From a filamentous cyanobacterium CCP2 (GTDB lineage: Bacteria; Cyanobacteriota; Cyanobacteriia; Elainellales; Elainellaceae): a stretch of 56,000 bases of DNA. Positions 37,011 through 46,111 of the stretch are shown here, in pieces (position 1 is the stretch's first letter; every line of letters begins with the position of its first letter). The notes below the pieces were generated by a model. That model was not told the origin of the DNA, did not search any database, and was given only the letters and a program-made list of their open reading frames with translations. The stretch is from positions 1-56,000 of the forward strand of contig PVWD01000008.1 in the NCBI GenBank assembly GCA_003003615.1. Reading direction: 5' to 3'. A program made the position numbers and the translations under genes.

Positions 37011-39233
37011 TTATTTACTGTACTTCTCAAGATTCTTAGGACGAGGAACGTATTCTTCATCGTCATCGTCATCTTGACTAATTTGTTGATTTGGCGGTAC
37101 TTCTACTTGAGGCATGGGAGCTTCTGGGCAATTTGGTCGCCATGCTTCAGAGCTTCGTAAATCATCACGGGCTTCCATGCGATTTGGGCGTATTCCCGAA
37201 ATTTGTGCAGTTTTGCTACGTCCGTCATAAGCCTTTTGTGTTTGCTCTGTCGCAGTATTAATGATGTGATCCATTTGGGCGTGATAATCTGCTACCCCTT
37301 GGCGATCACGAGTTTGTGCCGCATGAGATGCTTGCCCTTTTAGAGCGAGATAATCTGCAGCTTCGTAAAAATTTCGCCCCTGAAAGATCTTTGACCGCGG
37401 AAGAAGGTAACAAACTTCCACCGTCTCGAAATGTTTGGGACGGAGATAAACATTTGACAGGTCGCGAGGATCGTAGGCAATGGTAATTTTCCATCTGCCC
37501 TTGTCCCTCGCTCTAACGAACCACTCCTCCTTGATTGCCAACTCGCATGTGTAGTAAAGTTCTAGCTTGTACTGCCCGTAGTAGAAATAGATTCCACGCT
37601 CAGTTACAGAAGCTTCGGCAGATGGCAACAGGTTAAGGCGAATGAGATCAGTCGGCATTTCATTCAAGCAACCAGTGCGATTCGCAATTCCCCAATTCCA
37701 AAGATCAAGTGGATAGGGAGCGACCTGATCCCGAATCATGTCCTCCTCGAATGGGTAATTTTCAAGGCGACGATATGTATTGTGCTTGAGAACAATATGT
37801 CCTATTAATTGCCGGTACTGAAAGATGTCTAGCGCTGCATCTAGACGAGGATCTCTTTCCCCCCGCTCAAGAGGTTTGGCTGTGCCTCCGGGAACGAAGT
37901 CTTCGTGATCATCTTGAGCGAGGTCATGGATCTTCTCAACTTGACACTTCCAATCTGCTCGAAAGGGAGCCGTATTATCAACCCGAATATTTAGCGATGA
38001 ATCTGCGAGGTTATCGGCGTGTTTACTTAAAAGTTCGCCGCGATCGCCGACTAAAGTATTACAGATGCCTTGGCACGGATACTCCTCCTCTGTGATGTCA
38101 ATCCCAATATTTTTATAAGCCTCAACTTTGGGTGTGAACGCATGCTCAAGGGCCATCATCATACCTAGCCAGCTAGGTCCCTCCAGACCTACGTACCAGC
38201 CAGTTATCATCCAACTGAATTCATCTACAACAAAGTAAACTACAGGTCTCCCAATGCGTCGGTTGCGATCGAACCAGCTCACTAGATGAAGATTGCCGAT
38301 CATCGCATCGATTTGATAGCACGACCCGGGACCCCGGGATCTTTTGGGAGAACCAGAAATATCTCTGTTTTCTAAATCAAATTTACGTCTGCCTCTTCTA
38401 TCAATAAGAACTTTAGAAAGTTCAAATCTACGCTCAAACCAATATCGGAATTCACCAATAGTTGGCAGAGTGCTGGTATCTTCAGGAAGAATGGGCGTGA
38501 GAACATCCTTCTTGAACTCATAACCAACGTTGTAGTACTCCTCTAAAGTTCTTTGATATGCAACTGTGAGCGATTTTTTCTCAGAACCCAGGTAAAATTT
38601 TCTAATTCCTCTATCAAATTTCTCCTGGTCACTCGTTGTGACGTTGACTGAGGTCTGTTTGCCGGTTTGCTTCGTAACATCACTTTTACGACCTCTTTTA
38701 TGTGGTCCTGGCTCTGCCTTTACGCGAGTTTCTCCTGGAGCGCCACAGTTAAAGTAGAGTTGAAGAAGGGCATTCTTATTCTGTCCTCTTTGCCAAAAAG
38801 CTCTTAAATAATTTCGTACGGTTACTTCTGAAACTGTCTGCCTACCATATTTTTCTGAAGGCTTGCACCAAAGGCGTTCAATAGAAGCTGCAATCTCTAT
38901 TAATCGCTGTCTCTCAGCAGGAATAAAGGCTGAAATTCCACTGTCTATAATTGGAGAAATAACTTCCCAAGCTTGATCTCTACGAGTACGATGCTTATCA
39001 AGATATTCCTGAGAAGGCAACAAGAGGGAAGCGTATGGATCAATTTGTAGAATTTCAGCACTTCCCGACATAAGTGCCATTTCTAAGTCACCATATTTCC
39101 ACCAATCTGGAAGTACCTTCCCCACCAACTCAATAACAATAATATGAGGCTTTTCAATATGAAGAACTCGGATTTTTTGTTGTTCCGAGTCATTCCTGTG
39201 CAAACGCAAAATCTGATTTTTAACGAGTGACAT
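37011..39233 (-). CDS. tnsB: TnsB-type DDE transposase
   Basis: A 740-aa Mu/Tn7-type DDE integrase. The catalytic triad is D309 (YQIDAMIG), D397 (LVGDRGELLS) and E433 (QVEKIHDL), with the expected roughly 35-residue D-E spacing. The N-terminal 300 residues hold the end-binding helical domains (FWQRGQNKNALLQLYFNCG is a typical segment). The C-terminal beta-barrel is followed by a charged tail (QDDDDDEEYVPRPKN) that in TnsB contacts TnsC. It cuts and joins the 3' ends of the element. The start was placed at ATG 39233; an upstream TTG at 39248 directly after the tnsA stop is the alternative. All catalytic residues are intact, so it is probably functional. Confidence 0.92.
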   Translation of the reverse strand: MSLVKNQILRLHRNDSEQQKIRVLHIEKPHIIVIELVGKVLPDWWKYGDLEMALMSGSAEILQIDPYASLLLPSQEYLDKHRTRRDQAWEVISPIIDSGISAFIPAERQRLIEIAASIERLWCKPSEKYGRQTVSEVTVRNYLRAFWQRGQNKNALLQLYFNCGAPGETRVKAEPGPHKRGRKSDVTKQTGKQTSVNVTTSDQEKFDRGIRKFYLGSEKKSLTVAYQRTLEEYYNVGYEFKKDVLTPILPEDTSTLPTIGEFRYWFERRFELSKVLIDRRGRRKFDLENRDISGSPKRSRGPGSCYQIDAMIGNLHLVSWFDRNRRIGRPVVYFVVDEFSWMITGWYVGLEGPSWLGMMMALEHAFTPKVEAYKNIGIDITEEEYPCQGICNTLVGDRGELLSKHADNLADSSLNIRVDNTAPFRADWKCQVEKIHDLAQDDHEDFVPGGTAKPLERGERDPRLDAALDIFQYRQLIGHIVLKHNTYRRLENYPFEEDMIRDQVAPYPLDLWNWGIANRTGCLNEMPTDLIRLNLLPSAEASVTERGIYFYYGQYKLELYYTCELAIKEEWFVRARDKGRWKITIAYDPRDLSNVYLRPKHFETVEVCYLLPRSKIFQGRNFYEAADYLALKGQASHAAQTRDRQGVADYHAQMDHIINTATEQTQKAYDGRSKTAQISGIRPNRMEARDDLRSSEAWRPNCPEAPMPQVEVPPNQQISQDDDDDEEYVPRPKNLEKYSK

Positions 39234-39248
39234 AACAAGTTCCGACAA

Positions 39249-40025
39249 TTAGAATTCAAGTGGCGGTTGCAGCAGAAAGTTGAGTTTTTTTGAAGTGTCA
39301 ATATTTTGCCTGATATCAACTATCCATTTTCGAGTAGCAATTAGATACCAAGCCAATGCTAAGCAGCTACCATGTTTTAAGGCAAGTTTAGTGTCACAAT
39401 TCTCTGCAACTTTAGCTAATGATTCATCGTTTTCTAAAATCGATTGAGTCAATTCAGAATAAGCTTGAACCAATAAGCTCTCCCGAATAGGTGGCTTTGC
39501 ACCCTCGTGCATATACTTACGTATATGTTTCACATTTTCTACCAAATCTGTTGAGATCTCCTTCTCTGTCATAATCATGAAGCGAATGTTGCGAGCTTCC
39601 CAGTATCTCCGCCGGATCTCTAACTTTTCAAGATGCCTTTTTCCTGATTTAGTTAAAGGATTTAGTTCCTCAAGAGGTTTGACCTCAATTGCAAAATGGT
39701 CTTCGCCAAAATTTGTTTCTATACAAGCAATAAGATCTGTAGTTGCAGTTACCGGCTTCTGCGTCTTTTGATCTACTGGGTGTTTAATATCTAACTGCTC
39801 TGCAATCCACAGCGTTTCTGTTAAGTCAAGCTCGACTTGCATATAGAGATCGGAGATCTTAGTCGCCCATTCGATCATGCAAAAGACCGAGAGTTCAAGC
39901 CCACTCATCACGTGATAGGTTCTTCCCGTAATGTGGCTTTTGATCCGACTCACTCGCCCTCTTGAAGAGAACTTCCGAACTGTCAAATTCGAGCGATATT
40001 TTGGCTGTTCATCTTTGTGTGTCAT
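39249..40025 (-). CDS. tnsA: TnsA-type endonuclease
   Basis: A 258-aa protein with the restriction-endonuclease-like TnsA core. Catalytic residues by family pattern: E52 (FCMIEWATKISDLYMQVEL), D97 (TATTDLI) and K116 (AIEVKP), spaced much like E63/D114/K132 of Tn7 TnsA. The C-terminal half (KRHLEKLEIRRRYWEARNI) matches the end of the nuclease domain and the TnsC-contacting domain. TnsA cuts the 5' strands so that the element moves by cut-and-paste. The ATG at 40025 was chosen; a TTG at 40052 would add nine residues without a binding site. tnsB begins just after the stop. Confidence 0.88.
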   Translation of the reverse strand: MTHKDEQPKYRSNLTVRKFSSRGRVSRIKSHITGRTYHVMSGLELSVFCMIEWATKISDLYMQVELDLTETLWIAEQLDIKHPVDQKTQKPVTATTDLIACIETNFGEDHFAIEVKPLEELNPLTKSGKRHLEKLEIRRRYWEARNIRFMIMTEKEISTDLVENVKHIRKYMHEGAKPPIRESLLVQAYSELTQSILENDESLAKVAENCDTKLALKHGSCLALAWYLIATRKWIVDIRQNIDTSKKLNFLLQPPLEF

Positions 40026-40109
40026 AATTTTCTCTCTTACGAACCGAGGCAAAATAGCTTCAGCAGGAGTGCGTCTAATGCCTTTGCAATTGTTGTTCCG
40101 ATTGCAAAG

Positions 40110-40514
40110 TTACTGCAACCCTTTCTGCTCATAACCTAGGTACTTGCCAACAATGAGACGTGAGTACGGGTCTATCACATACACTAGATGCGGATGGTAG
40201 GTTGTCGTCTCTTGTTTAGACATAATTTGCTCAGATGCAGATGGAGAAAAAGATCTTAGAAATTTGGAAAAATCTTTTAGCTGAATCCATACTCTTAATA
40301 CAATGTTTCGTATTGAATGCTGAGCAAATTGTCTTGTCCTCCCACCTCTGAGTTGATTTAAAGAATTTCGCAAGCTTGCAAAGCAGCATTTCGGCGATTT
40401 ATCCATCATGCTCTTGCTTGAATTTCTACCTGATACCAGGTGAACATCAAACCGGGTTGAACCGACATAGTAGATCCTCAATTCGGGAAGATTCGGCTGC
40501 TCTTCTTCAAACAT
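40110..40514 (-). CDS. Truncated TnsB-like protein upstream of tnsA
   Basis: A 134-aa protein with a strong ribosome binding site (AGGAG, 7 bases before ATG). Residues about 12-32 (LRIYYVGSTRFDVHLVSGRN) align with the first strand block of TnsB (CYQIDAMIGNLHLVSWFDR), with Gly in place of the catalytic Asp. After an unrelated insert of about 65 residues, HPHLVYVIDPYSRLIVGKYLGYE matches the next block (RPVVYFVVDEFSWMITGWYVGLE). It then ends. It therefore contains only the first half of an RNase H fold, with an insertion, and cannot be catalytic. It leads the tns operon. Remnant or accessory protein: undecided. Confidence 0.55.
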   Translation of the reverse strand: MFEEEQPNLPELRIYYVGSTRFDVHLVSGRNSSKSMMDKSPKCCFASLRNSLNQLRGGRTRQFAQHSIRNIVLRVWIQLKDFSKFLRSFSPSASEQIMSKQETTTYHPHLVYVIDPYSRLIVGKYLGYEQKGLQ

Positions 40515-40681
40515 AGAAAACTCCTATCATGATGCTGAAGGTCATTTTGATAGCATGTTTAGGAGAACTAAATATTGCAATTCCGTTATCTTTTGCTAGG
40601 GCAGCAAAGTTTAATCGCTGCACTCAAGCGGGAAGATGAGTCAAAATATTGGGGATTAGCTCATCTGAACAGAGATCAGAA

Positions 40682-40805
40682 AAATGACCACTATTTGGAA
40701 CCTTTATGCGAGGGTTAAACGGTGCAATATCGGTATGGCGGAGTTTGGAATGAAATTTAAGCACTATCCTCATCAAAATCTATCTTAAATTTCATTCGGT
40801 CATTT
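40682..40805. promoter_or_regulatory. Nested inverted repeats in the divergent tns / integrase-like promoter region
   Basis: GAATGAAATTTAAG at 40748-40761 is perfectly inverted at 40784-40797, leaving a 22-base loop. Outside it AAATGACC (40682-40689) is inverted as GGTCATTT (40798-40805). The inner repeat ends 49 bases before the start of the plus-strand recombinase-like gene. It could be an operator, a recombinase-binding site or an RNA hairpin. The remaining 40515-40681 shows no gene. Confidence 0.6.
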
Positions 40806-40846
40806 CTATTGGAATACCTATTGATAAATCTTGGTTTAACTCAACA

Positions 40847-42523
40847 ATGGCTTCATATAACTTAAAACTAGCCTTTGAGCAATTTACCCAAGCGGACTCG
40901 GTCAAAACCAAGAAGCGGCTTTCGACAACTTTGAAGTTCGTACTTAAGCAATATGTTCTGCCTCTATGGAAAGGTCAGAAATATAAGGATAGGGAAATAG
41001 AAAGCCATTTTGAGGGCTGCCTTGCCAAGATTTCGATCGAAGAATTTAGGCATCCTCCTTTGATTGAGGATGTTGTGGCACATAAACTACAGGCGCTTGT
41101 AACTGATGGAAAGCTGAAGAGGGGTACGGCTGACAACTATCGTTCTGCTCTAAATAAATTTATTAAATGGATGCAGAGTCAAGATTGGTATCTCGAAGCT
41201 GTAGGAACAGAAAATGTTGAGGCAGAGTCTTCACCCTTTAAAAGCCGAGATTTGAGAACTGCTCGCAAGAGACAGAAAAGAACACGCGTAAAAATTTTCG
41301 ATTTTTATCCTGTTAAAATACCTTTGAGATTAGAAAGGCAAATTGAGGCTGGACCAGATGAGTTAAAAGTTGAAGATTTTGGGGTTCAGCTTCAGCATAA
41401 ATTTCAGCAACGACAATGGAGATTGCCCACCACTGGACTTCGCTGCTTCTACTTATTGAAACCTGAGCTTTTTCAAGAAACACCTTCTAATTCTTCTCTG
41501 GAAAAGCAAGTAAAAGACTTAGTGGATGACATTCACCAGTTTCTTTGGTGGAAGAGAATAGTTCGGCAACAATCGTTGGATCAATTAGATTTAGTGGATA
41601 TAACTAACCCTGATCTATTATCCGAATTTACGGCATGGGGGCATGACAAGAGAAGATGTCTTAGAAACGGAGCAGCAGGTGTTTTAAGTTTTGCCTTAAA
41701 GGTTTCACAATGGTTATACCACTTAAACTCAAGTGATCTATTCCTTCAAGATATTGAGGAGTTGAACTTGCTTTCAGAAATGTTCAAAGAAAACTTTACT
41801 ACTAAAAGCACACCTGCAAAAGATTCCAATCATGTTGTATTAGAGGAGTACCTATCCATTGAGGAATGTGAAAAGATTCTCTTGGAACTACGACAAGACT
41901 GTGAACCTAATGATGTGAGGGGATTACCTCGAACACATAGAGCAATTATGTTGTCTTGGCAGCGCTATTTGATTAGTGGCTTAACATACTATTCAGGATT
42001 ACATCCTGCAGAAATTCGTCAACTTAAGATTCAACAGTTAATCTTTAAAGAGGATATTGGTGACTGTGTAGTAATTTACTTAGATTTTCAAGAATGTACA
42101 TGGCAAAGTCGGCATGTTCTTCTTCCTAAATTCATAGTTGCAGATCTAAATGACTGGATGACTATTTGGAGAAATAGAGTTAATCCTAAACATGATTTTG
42201 TATTCTTCTCTTTGGGCGCTAATAATAACCTAGATACTGAAGGGCAGCCTTTAGACAGTACAGCGGTTAATGCAATTCTATCTAGAGCTATATACAAACA
42301 TAGTGGGAAGATGTTGGCACCATCTATATTGAGACGGTTTGCTGCACTCCGTCTAGTTCCTCTATCTTTGCTGAGTAAATCGCTGCTACACGAAATGCTT
42401 GAAATTGATCTCTCAAATACCTCTTCAACAAAAGGAATCAAGAATTTTTTTAGTCAAATACTTCTACGAGATAGAATTATCAGAGACTTAGGTCTGTCTT
42501 TTAATGACTTTACAGAAGATTAA
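40847..42523 (+). CDS. Tyrosine-recombinase-like protein without an intact catalytic set
   Basis: A 558-aa protein with integrase-like architecture: an N-terminal SAM-like helical part (GTADNYRSALNKFIKWMQSQ, about 90-115) and a C-terminal phage-integrase-like domain from about residue 370. The first catalytic Arg is replaced: GLHPAEIRQL has H386 where the family has Arg in GLR--E. The H-x-x-R box reads S493-I-L-R496. The segment after it shows neither the third His/Trp nor a nucleophilic Tyr. DNA binding is plausible, strand cleavage unlikely. It is transcribed divergently from the tns operon across an inverted repeat. It could regulate or dock the element. Confidence 0.6.
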   Translation: MASYNLKLAFEQFTQADSVKTKKRLSTTLKFVLKQYVLPLWKGQKYKDREIESHFEGCLAKISIEEFRHPPLIEDVVAHKLQALVTDGKLKRGTADNYRSALNKFIKWMQSQDWYLEAVGTENVEAESSPFKSRDLRTARKRQKRTRVKIFDFYPVKIPLRLERQIEAGPDELKVEDFGVQLQHKFQQRQWRLPTTGLRCFYLLKPELFQETPSNSSLEKQVKDLVDDIHQFLWWKRIVRQQSLDQLDLVDITNPDLLSEFTAWGHDKRRCLRNGAAGVLSFALKVSQWLYHLNSSDLFLQDIEELNLLSEMFKENFTTKSTPAKDSNHVVLEEYLSIEECEKILLELRQDCEPNDVRGLPRTHRAIMLSWQRYLISGLTYYSGLHPAEIRQLKIQQLIFKEDIGDCVVIYLDFQECTWQSRHVLLPKFIVADLNDWMTIWRNRVNPKHDFVFFSLGANNNLDTEGQPLDSTAVNAILSRAIYKHSGKMLAPSILRRFAALRLVPLSLLSKSLLHEMLEIDLSNTSSTKGIKNFFSQILLRDRIIRDLGLSFNDFTED

Positions 42524-42653
42524 CTTAGGCTCAACAAAATACAAGCGGGTGCAGAGATTTGGAGAGAGCGTGCTATCTAAGTCTGTTCTTTGCTGAACTC
42601 TTTGGGGCAAACTAAGATTGGCACTCTGAGGCTTTTGTGGGAGATGAACGGTT

Positions 42654-45566
42654 GTGGATATTCAAGAACTTGAAGAGCTTGTTAGACATCCTCAAGAGAG
42701 CGCAAAGCTAGATTTCAAGTTACTCAGTTATAAGCTCTTTGAACCACAACCTACTAAACCTATTGATCCAAGTAAACAGAAGATTTGGAAGGAGCAAAGA
42801 GATAAGTGGGAGGATGACCGAATTCGGCAATGGGGTGAGCTTGTTAAGGATATCATTTCCTTAACAAACGGAAACATTGGGACAGTAAACCAGACGGCTC
42901 ATCTGATAATTGGAGCAGATGACAAGTTAAAGCCAGATGGAACCCCGAATATTCTGGATGTTGGCGACCAAACTCCTCCCCGCAAGGATATTTACGAAAA
43001 AGTAAACTCATACTGCCAACCTCGCCTTCCTGATTTACACTGCAACATTTACCAATTTGAGAGCAAACGGCTTTTGGTGATATCGGTTCCACCTAGTCCT
43101 TACCTGCATAAGCTCTCAAAACAATTAAAAACTCCTAAAAAAGATTTTTCTCCGTATACTGTTTTGATCCGTCGGGGAGATGGCGAAGAAATTTATGAAG
43201 CTTCACGAGAGGAACAAGAGGCTATTGAGAAAGAGAAACAAGCTTTCAGTCAAATCCTGCCTAAAGTAGCCAAATATGAAAACATTCGTTTGGGCGGGGT
43301 GGAAGAATTTGAGTTTTTTGGTCGAGAACAGGACATTGAAAAACTGAGGCACTTGTTTGAGAACCGAGATCGCCTTACAATCGCCTCCATCACTGGCATG
43401 GGTGGAGTTGGCAAAACTGAACTTGCTATTCAATATGCTCGACGGCACTTTCAGCACTTAGGCCACAACTCGGGAGGAGTTTGCTGGATTGATGCCAGAG
43501 AGGAGAATGTTGGAATTCAATTAGTCCGATTTGCTGAAACCTCACTAAATATAAAACCTCAAGAAAGCTGGGATCTCAAAACACAGTTGCACTTCTGTTG
43601 GCAGAATTGGGGCGTGGGAGATTGGTTATTTGTTATTGATGATGTCGGTCATTATAAGGAGCAGGTAAAACCTTACCTACCACCGGATTCATTTGGATTT
43701 AAGGTATTGCTAACAACGCGAGAGGGAATCGGTCGCCCTGTCAAGGAATTACCAATTCGAGAATTGCAGCCAGAAGCAGCAAATGAACTACTAAAATCCT
43801 TTATTAATTTAGAACGAATTGAACAGGAACTAGGGCTTATTGAGGAAATTTGTGAATGGATGGGTTATCTACCACTTGGTCTGGAGCTGGTTGGCCGTTA
43901 CTTGTCTCTTGATCCGGGACTTCCTCTGAAGGAGGTTCTATGTTCTTTAAGGCAAAAAGGACTTGGATATAAACCTTTAGTAAATGTTGACAATTATGCA
44001 ATAACAGCCGAGCGAGGGGTAGCTGCTGCATTTGAGCTGAGCTGGGAGCGTCTAGATAAAAATGCACAGGTACTTGGCTGTCTGCTTAGCTTATTTTCAC
44101 CGACTGATATTCCTTGGTCACTAGTACGGTTTGTATATAAAGAATCAAATTTTACAGAGAATGATTTTCTTGAACAGGACTTCTATGAGAATTCAAAAGT
44201 AGATTTAATTCGCTATAGCTTATTGAGGCATACAGGACAACAAAAATATTATCTCGAAGGTTTACATCAAGTCGAATCCAACTCGGAAATTCAATTCTCT
44301 TCTGTTGGGGATAGTCTGTATAGTTTACACCAGCTAATTTGGAGATTCTTTCAAAAGAAACAAGATAAGGTATTATCTGATGATCTAAAGCGAAATTTTG
44401 TAAATTCAATATTGACTATAGCCAAGCATTTACCGTCCAGATCCGAAATTCAATACCAAAAAGCACTTTCACCTATTTTCCCTCATGTACTAAAACTGTC
44501 TCAAGATCAAAAATTAGAAATACTGATGAACAATGAAAATAAAGCTACTCTTTCTCAGAGTATATCCAATTTTTACTTAAATCAGAATTTATATAATGAA
44601 GCAGAAGCTTGGCAGTCAAAAAATCTTTCGATTTTGCTAGATCTGCATGAAGAAACACATCCAGACGTAATAAAAAGTTTAAACAATTTAGCCTTTTTAT
44701 ACTTTGAAAGAGGTGAATATAGCAAAGCAGAGGAATTGTATTCTAAGAATTTAGAGCTTTTAGAATTGTTGGCAGATCAGGGTGAAATAAAGCAGCTGGA
44801 AAACCTAGAAGCATTGATGTATTCCTTGAGCAATCTTGGGATGATTTATTATCAAAAAGGAATTTTGGATAAAGCCGAAGAAAAATATATTCAAGCCTTT
44901 GAACTTAGTCAAAAAATATTTAAAGATAAACATTTACAGATAGCACTTATAGTCAACAATTTAGCTATGGTATATCATGACAAGAATTTTTTTTATGAAG
45001 CTGAAACTTTGTATTTGAAGTCACTCGAAATTAGAAAAGAGCTTTTGGGTGAATACCATTCTGATGTGGCAACTAGTTTTAATAATCTTGCTGATCTCTA
45101 TAGCGCGAAGCGACAGTTTAATAAAGCAGAGCCTTTGTACCTTCAATCCTTACATTTGTACAAAAACTGCTTGGGAAATAAGCACCCCCGTGTGGCTGGA
45201 ACCCTAAGTAACTTAGGTTATATGTATCAATTGCAAAAACGGTATGAAGAAGCAGAAGTATTTCTCTTAGAAGCGATTGAAATCGAAAAACTTATTTATG
45301 GCGATACTCACCTAAATGTAGCAATTAGTTTAGGAAATCTTGCTATTGTTTACTATCAACAGAGAAAGTTTCAGGATGCTGAGCCTCTCATTAAACAAGC
45401 GTTAAAGATTAATCAGATCAGACTAGGTAACAGTCATCCTCGTACTGTTGATTGTCGTGAAAGTCTTGAAAGGATTCGTGCTGTTACTATGAATAAACTA
45501 GGAAGACCAAGGACAAAAGCAAAGAAAAAAGGTAGAGGATTCGGAAACCATCAAAATTCCCCTTAA
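42654..45566 (+). CDS. STAND NTPase: AlbA_2 (Schlafen-like) - NB-ARC - TPR
   Basis: A 970-aa defence-type protein starting at GTG. Residues about 1-185 match the AlbA_2/Schlafen-type domain (SAKLDFKLLSYKLF, SLTNGN, HLIIGAD), a nucleic-acid-linked effector module. The NB-ARC domain follows: Walker A GMGGVGKT at 248-255, Walker B LFVIDDV with D329-D330, and an LPLGLELVGRYL motif near 410. From about 640 on there are roughly seven tetratricopeptide repeats of the 42-residue type (NLA--Y--k--y--AE-LY--SLEI). In STAND proteins the repeats sense a trigger, the NTPase oligomerises and the N-terminal domain acts. An anti-phage role is inferred from architecture and neighbours. Confidence 0.82.
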   Translation: MDIQELEELVRHPQESAKLDFKLLSYKLFEPQPTKPIDPSKQKIWKEQRDKWEDDRIRQWGELVKDIISLTNGNIGTVNQTAHLIIGADDKLKPDGTPNILDVGDQTPPRKDIYEKVNSYCQPRLPDLHCNIYQFESKRLLVISVPPSPYLHKLSKQLKTPKKDFSPYTVLIRRGDGEEIYEASREEQEAIEKEKQAFSQILPKVAKYENIRLGGVEEFEFFGREQDIEKLRHLFENRDRLTIASITGMGGVGKTELAIQYARRHFQHLGHNSGGVCWIDAREENVGIQLVRFAETSLNIKPQESWDLKTQLHFCWQNWGVGDWLFVIDDVGHYKEQVKPYLPPDSFGFKVLLTTREGIGRPVKELPIRELQPEAANELLKSFINLERIEQELGLIEEICEWMGYLPLGLELVGRYLSLDPGLPLKEVLCSLRQKGLGYKPLVNVDNYAITAERGVAAAFELSWERLDKNAQVLGCLLSLFSPTDIPWSLVRFVYKESNFTENDFLEQDFYENSKVDLIRYSLLRHTGQQKYYLEGLHQVESNSEIQFSSVGDSLYSLHQLIWRFFQKKQDKVLSDDLKRNFVNSILTIAKHLPSRSEIQYQKALSPIFPHVLKLSQDQKLEILMNNENKATLSQSISNFYLNQNLYNEAEAWQSKNLSILLDLHEETHPDVIKSLNNLAFLYFERGEYSKAEELYSKNLELLELLADQGEIKQLENLEALMYSLSNLGMIYYQKGILDKAEEKYIQAFELSQKIFKDKHLQIALIVNNLAMVYHDKNFFYEAETLYLKSLEIRKELLGEYHSDVATSFNNLADLYSAKRQFNKAEPLYLQSLHLYKNCLGNKHPRVAGTLSNLGYMYQLQKRYEEAEVFLLEAIEIEKLIYGDTHLNVAISLGNLAIVYYQQRKFQDAEPLIKQALKINQIRLGNSHPRTVDCRESLERIRAVTMNKLGRPRTKAKKKGRGFGNHQNSP

Positions 45567-45625
45567 ATAAACAGTTCGTTGTATTCGACCAAGCCAAAGA
45601 AGTTGTAAATTTTGAATGGTTTTTA

Positions 45626-45952
45626 ATGCGTAAAATTCACAACAAGCTAATCCGCGATCGCATTCCTGAAATTATCCAGGCAGCAGGGAAACAATGTGTG
45701 GTAGAGGTTTTATCTGAGGAGGAGTATCAGCAAGCTCTACGTCAGAAGCTAATTGAAGAGGCACATGAAGTTGAGATCGCAACGGGTGACGACTTAATTC
45801 AAGAACTTGCTGATCTTTATGAAGTCATTGATGAGTTGATGGCTGCTCACCAGATTGAGCGTGAAGCAGTGGTAAAAACTCAGGAAGAACGTAGAGTTGA
45901 GCGCGGTGGGTTCAAAAAGCAACTTCGCTTACTTTGGGTTGAAGCTGAGTGA
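45626..45952 (+). CDS. MazG-like nucleotide pyrophosphohydrolase family protein
   Basis: A 108-aa all-alpha NTP pyrophosphatase of the phosphoribosyl-ATP pyrophosphohydrolase-like group. It starts with the family phrase HNKLIRDRIPEIIQAAGK, has the metal-binding EEAHEVE (about residues 46-52) and ELADLYEVID helices, and ends with ERGGFKKQLRL. These enzymes hydrolyse NTPs or modified nucleotides. It stands between the STAND gene and the Dnd-linked operon and is followed by a good terminator. Confidence 0.82.
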   Translation: MRKIHNKLIRDRIPEIIQAAGKQCVVEVLSEEEYQQALRQKLIEEAHEVEIATGDDLIQELADLYEVIDELMAAHQIEREAVVKTQEERRVERGGFKKQLRLLWVEAE

Positions 45953-45961
45953 ACTGTAGAA

Positions 45962-45982
45962 AGCCGCCCGTCTTTGGCGGCT
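45962..45982 (+). terminator. Rho-independent terminator
   Basis: AGCCGCC (45962-45968) pairs with GGCGGCT (45976-45982) across a 7-base loop, followed by a T-rich stretch (ACTTTAAT). It lies 7 bases after the end of the pyrophosphohydrolase gene. Confidence 0.8.
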
Positions 45983-46111
45983 ACTTTAATAAAAATTCTG
46001 TGAAGAATACTGATATACCAGCTTGTTCTGCGGAATTGCCCTGTTAGATGGGAACACTTATCTAGTCATACAGTGCTGATATTTGGGAATCAGTTTGGCT
46101 GAAACTGTTCC

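Noticed and set aside
40585-40605. TCTTTTGCTAGGGCAG as a further TnsB site near tnsA
   Set aside because: It matches the 32-kb motif only loosely and is single. It may be chance in AT-rich sequence.
42575-42605. A GTTCTTTGCTG match read as the right end of the Tn7-like element
   Set aside because: Only one copy, no TGT/ACA terminus at the expected distance and no neighbouring sites. The orientation would suit a right end, but a single 11-base match is not evidence.
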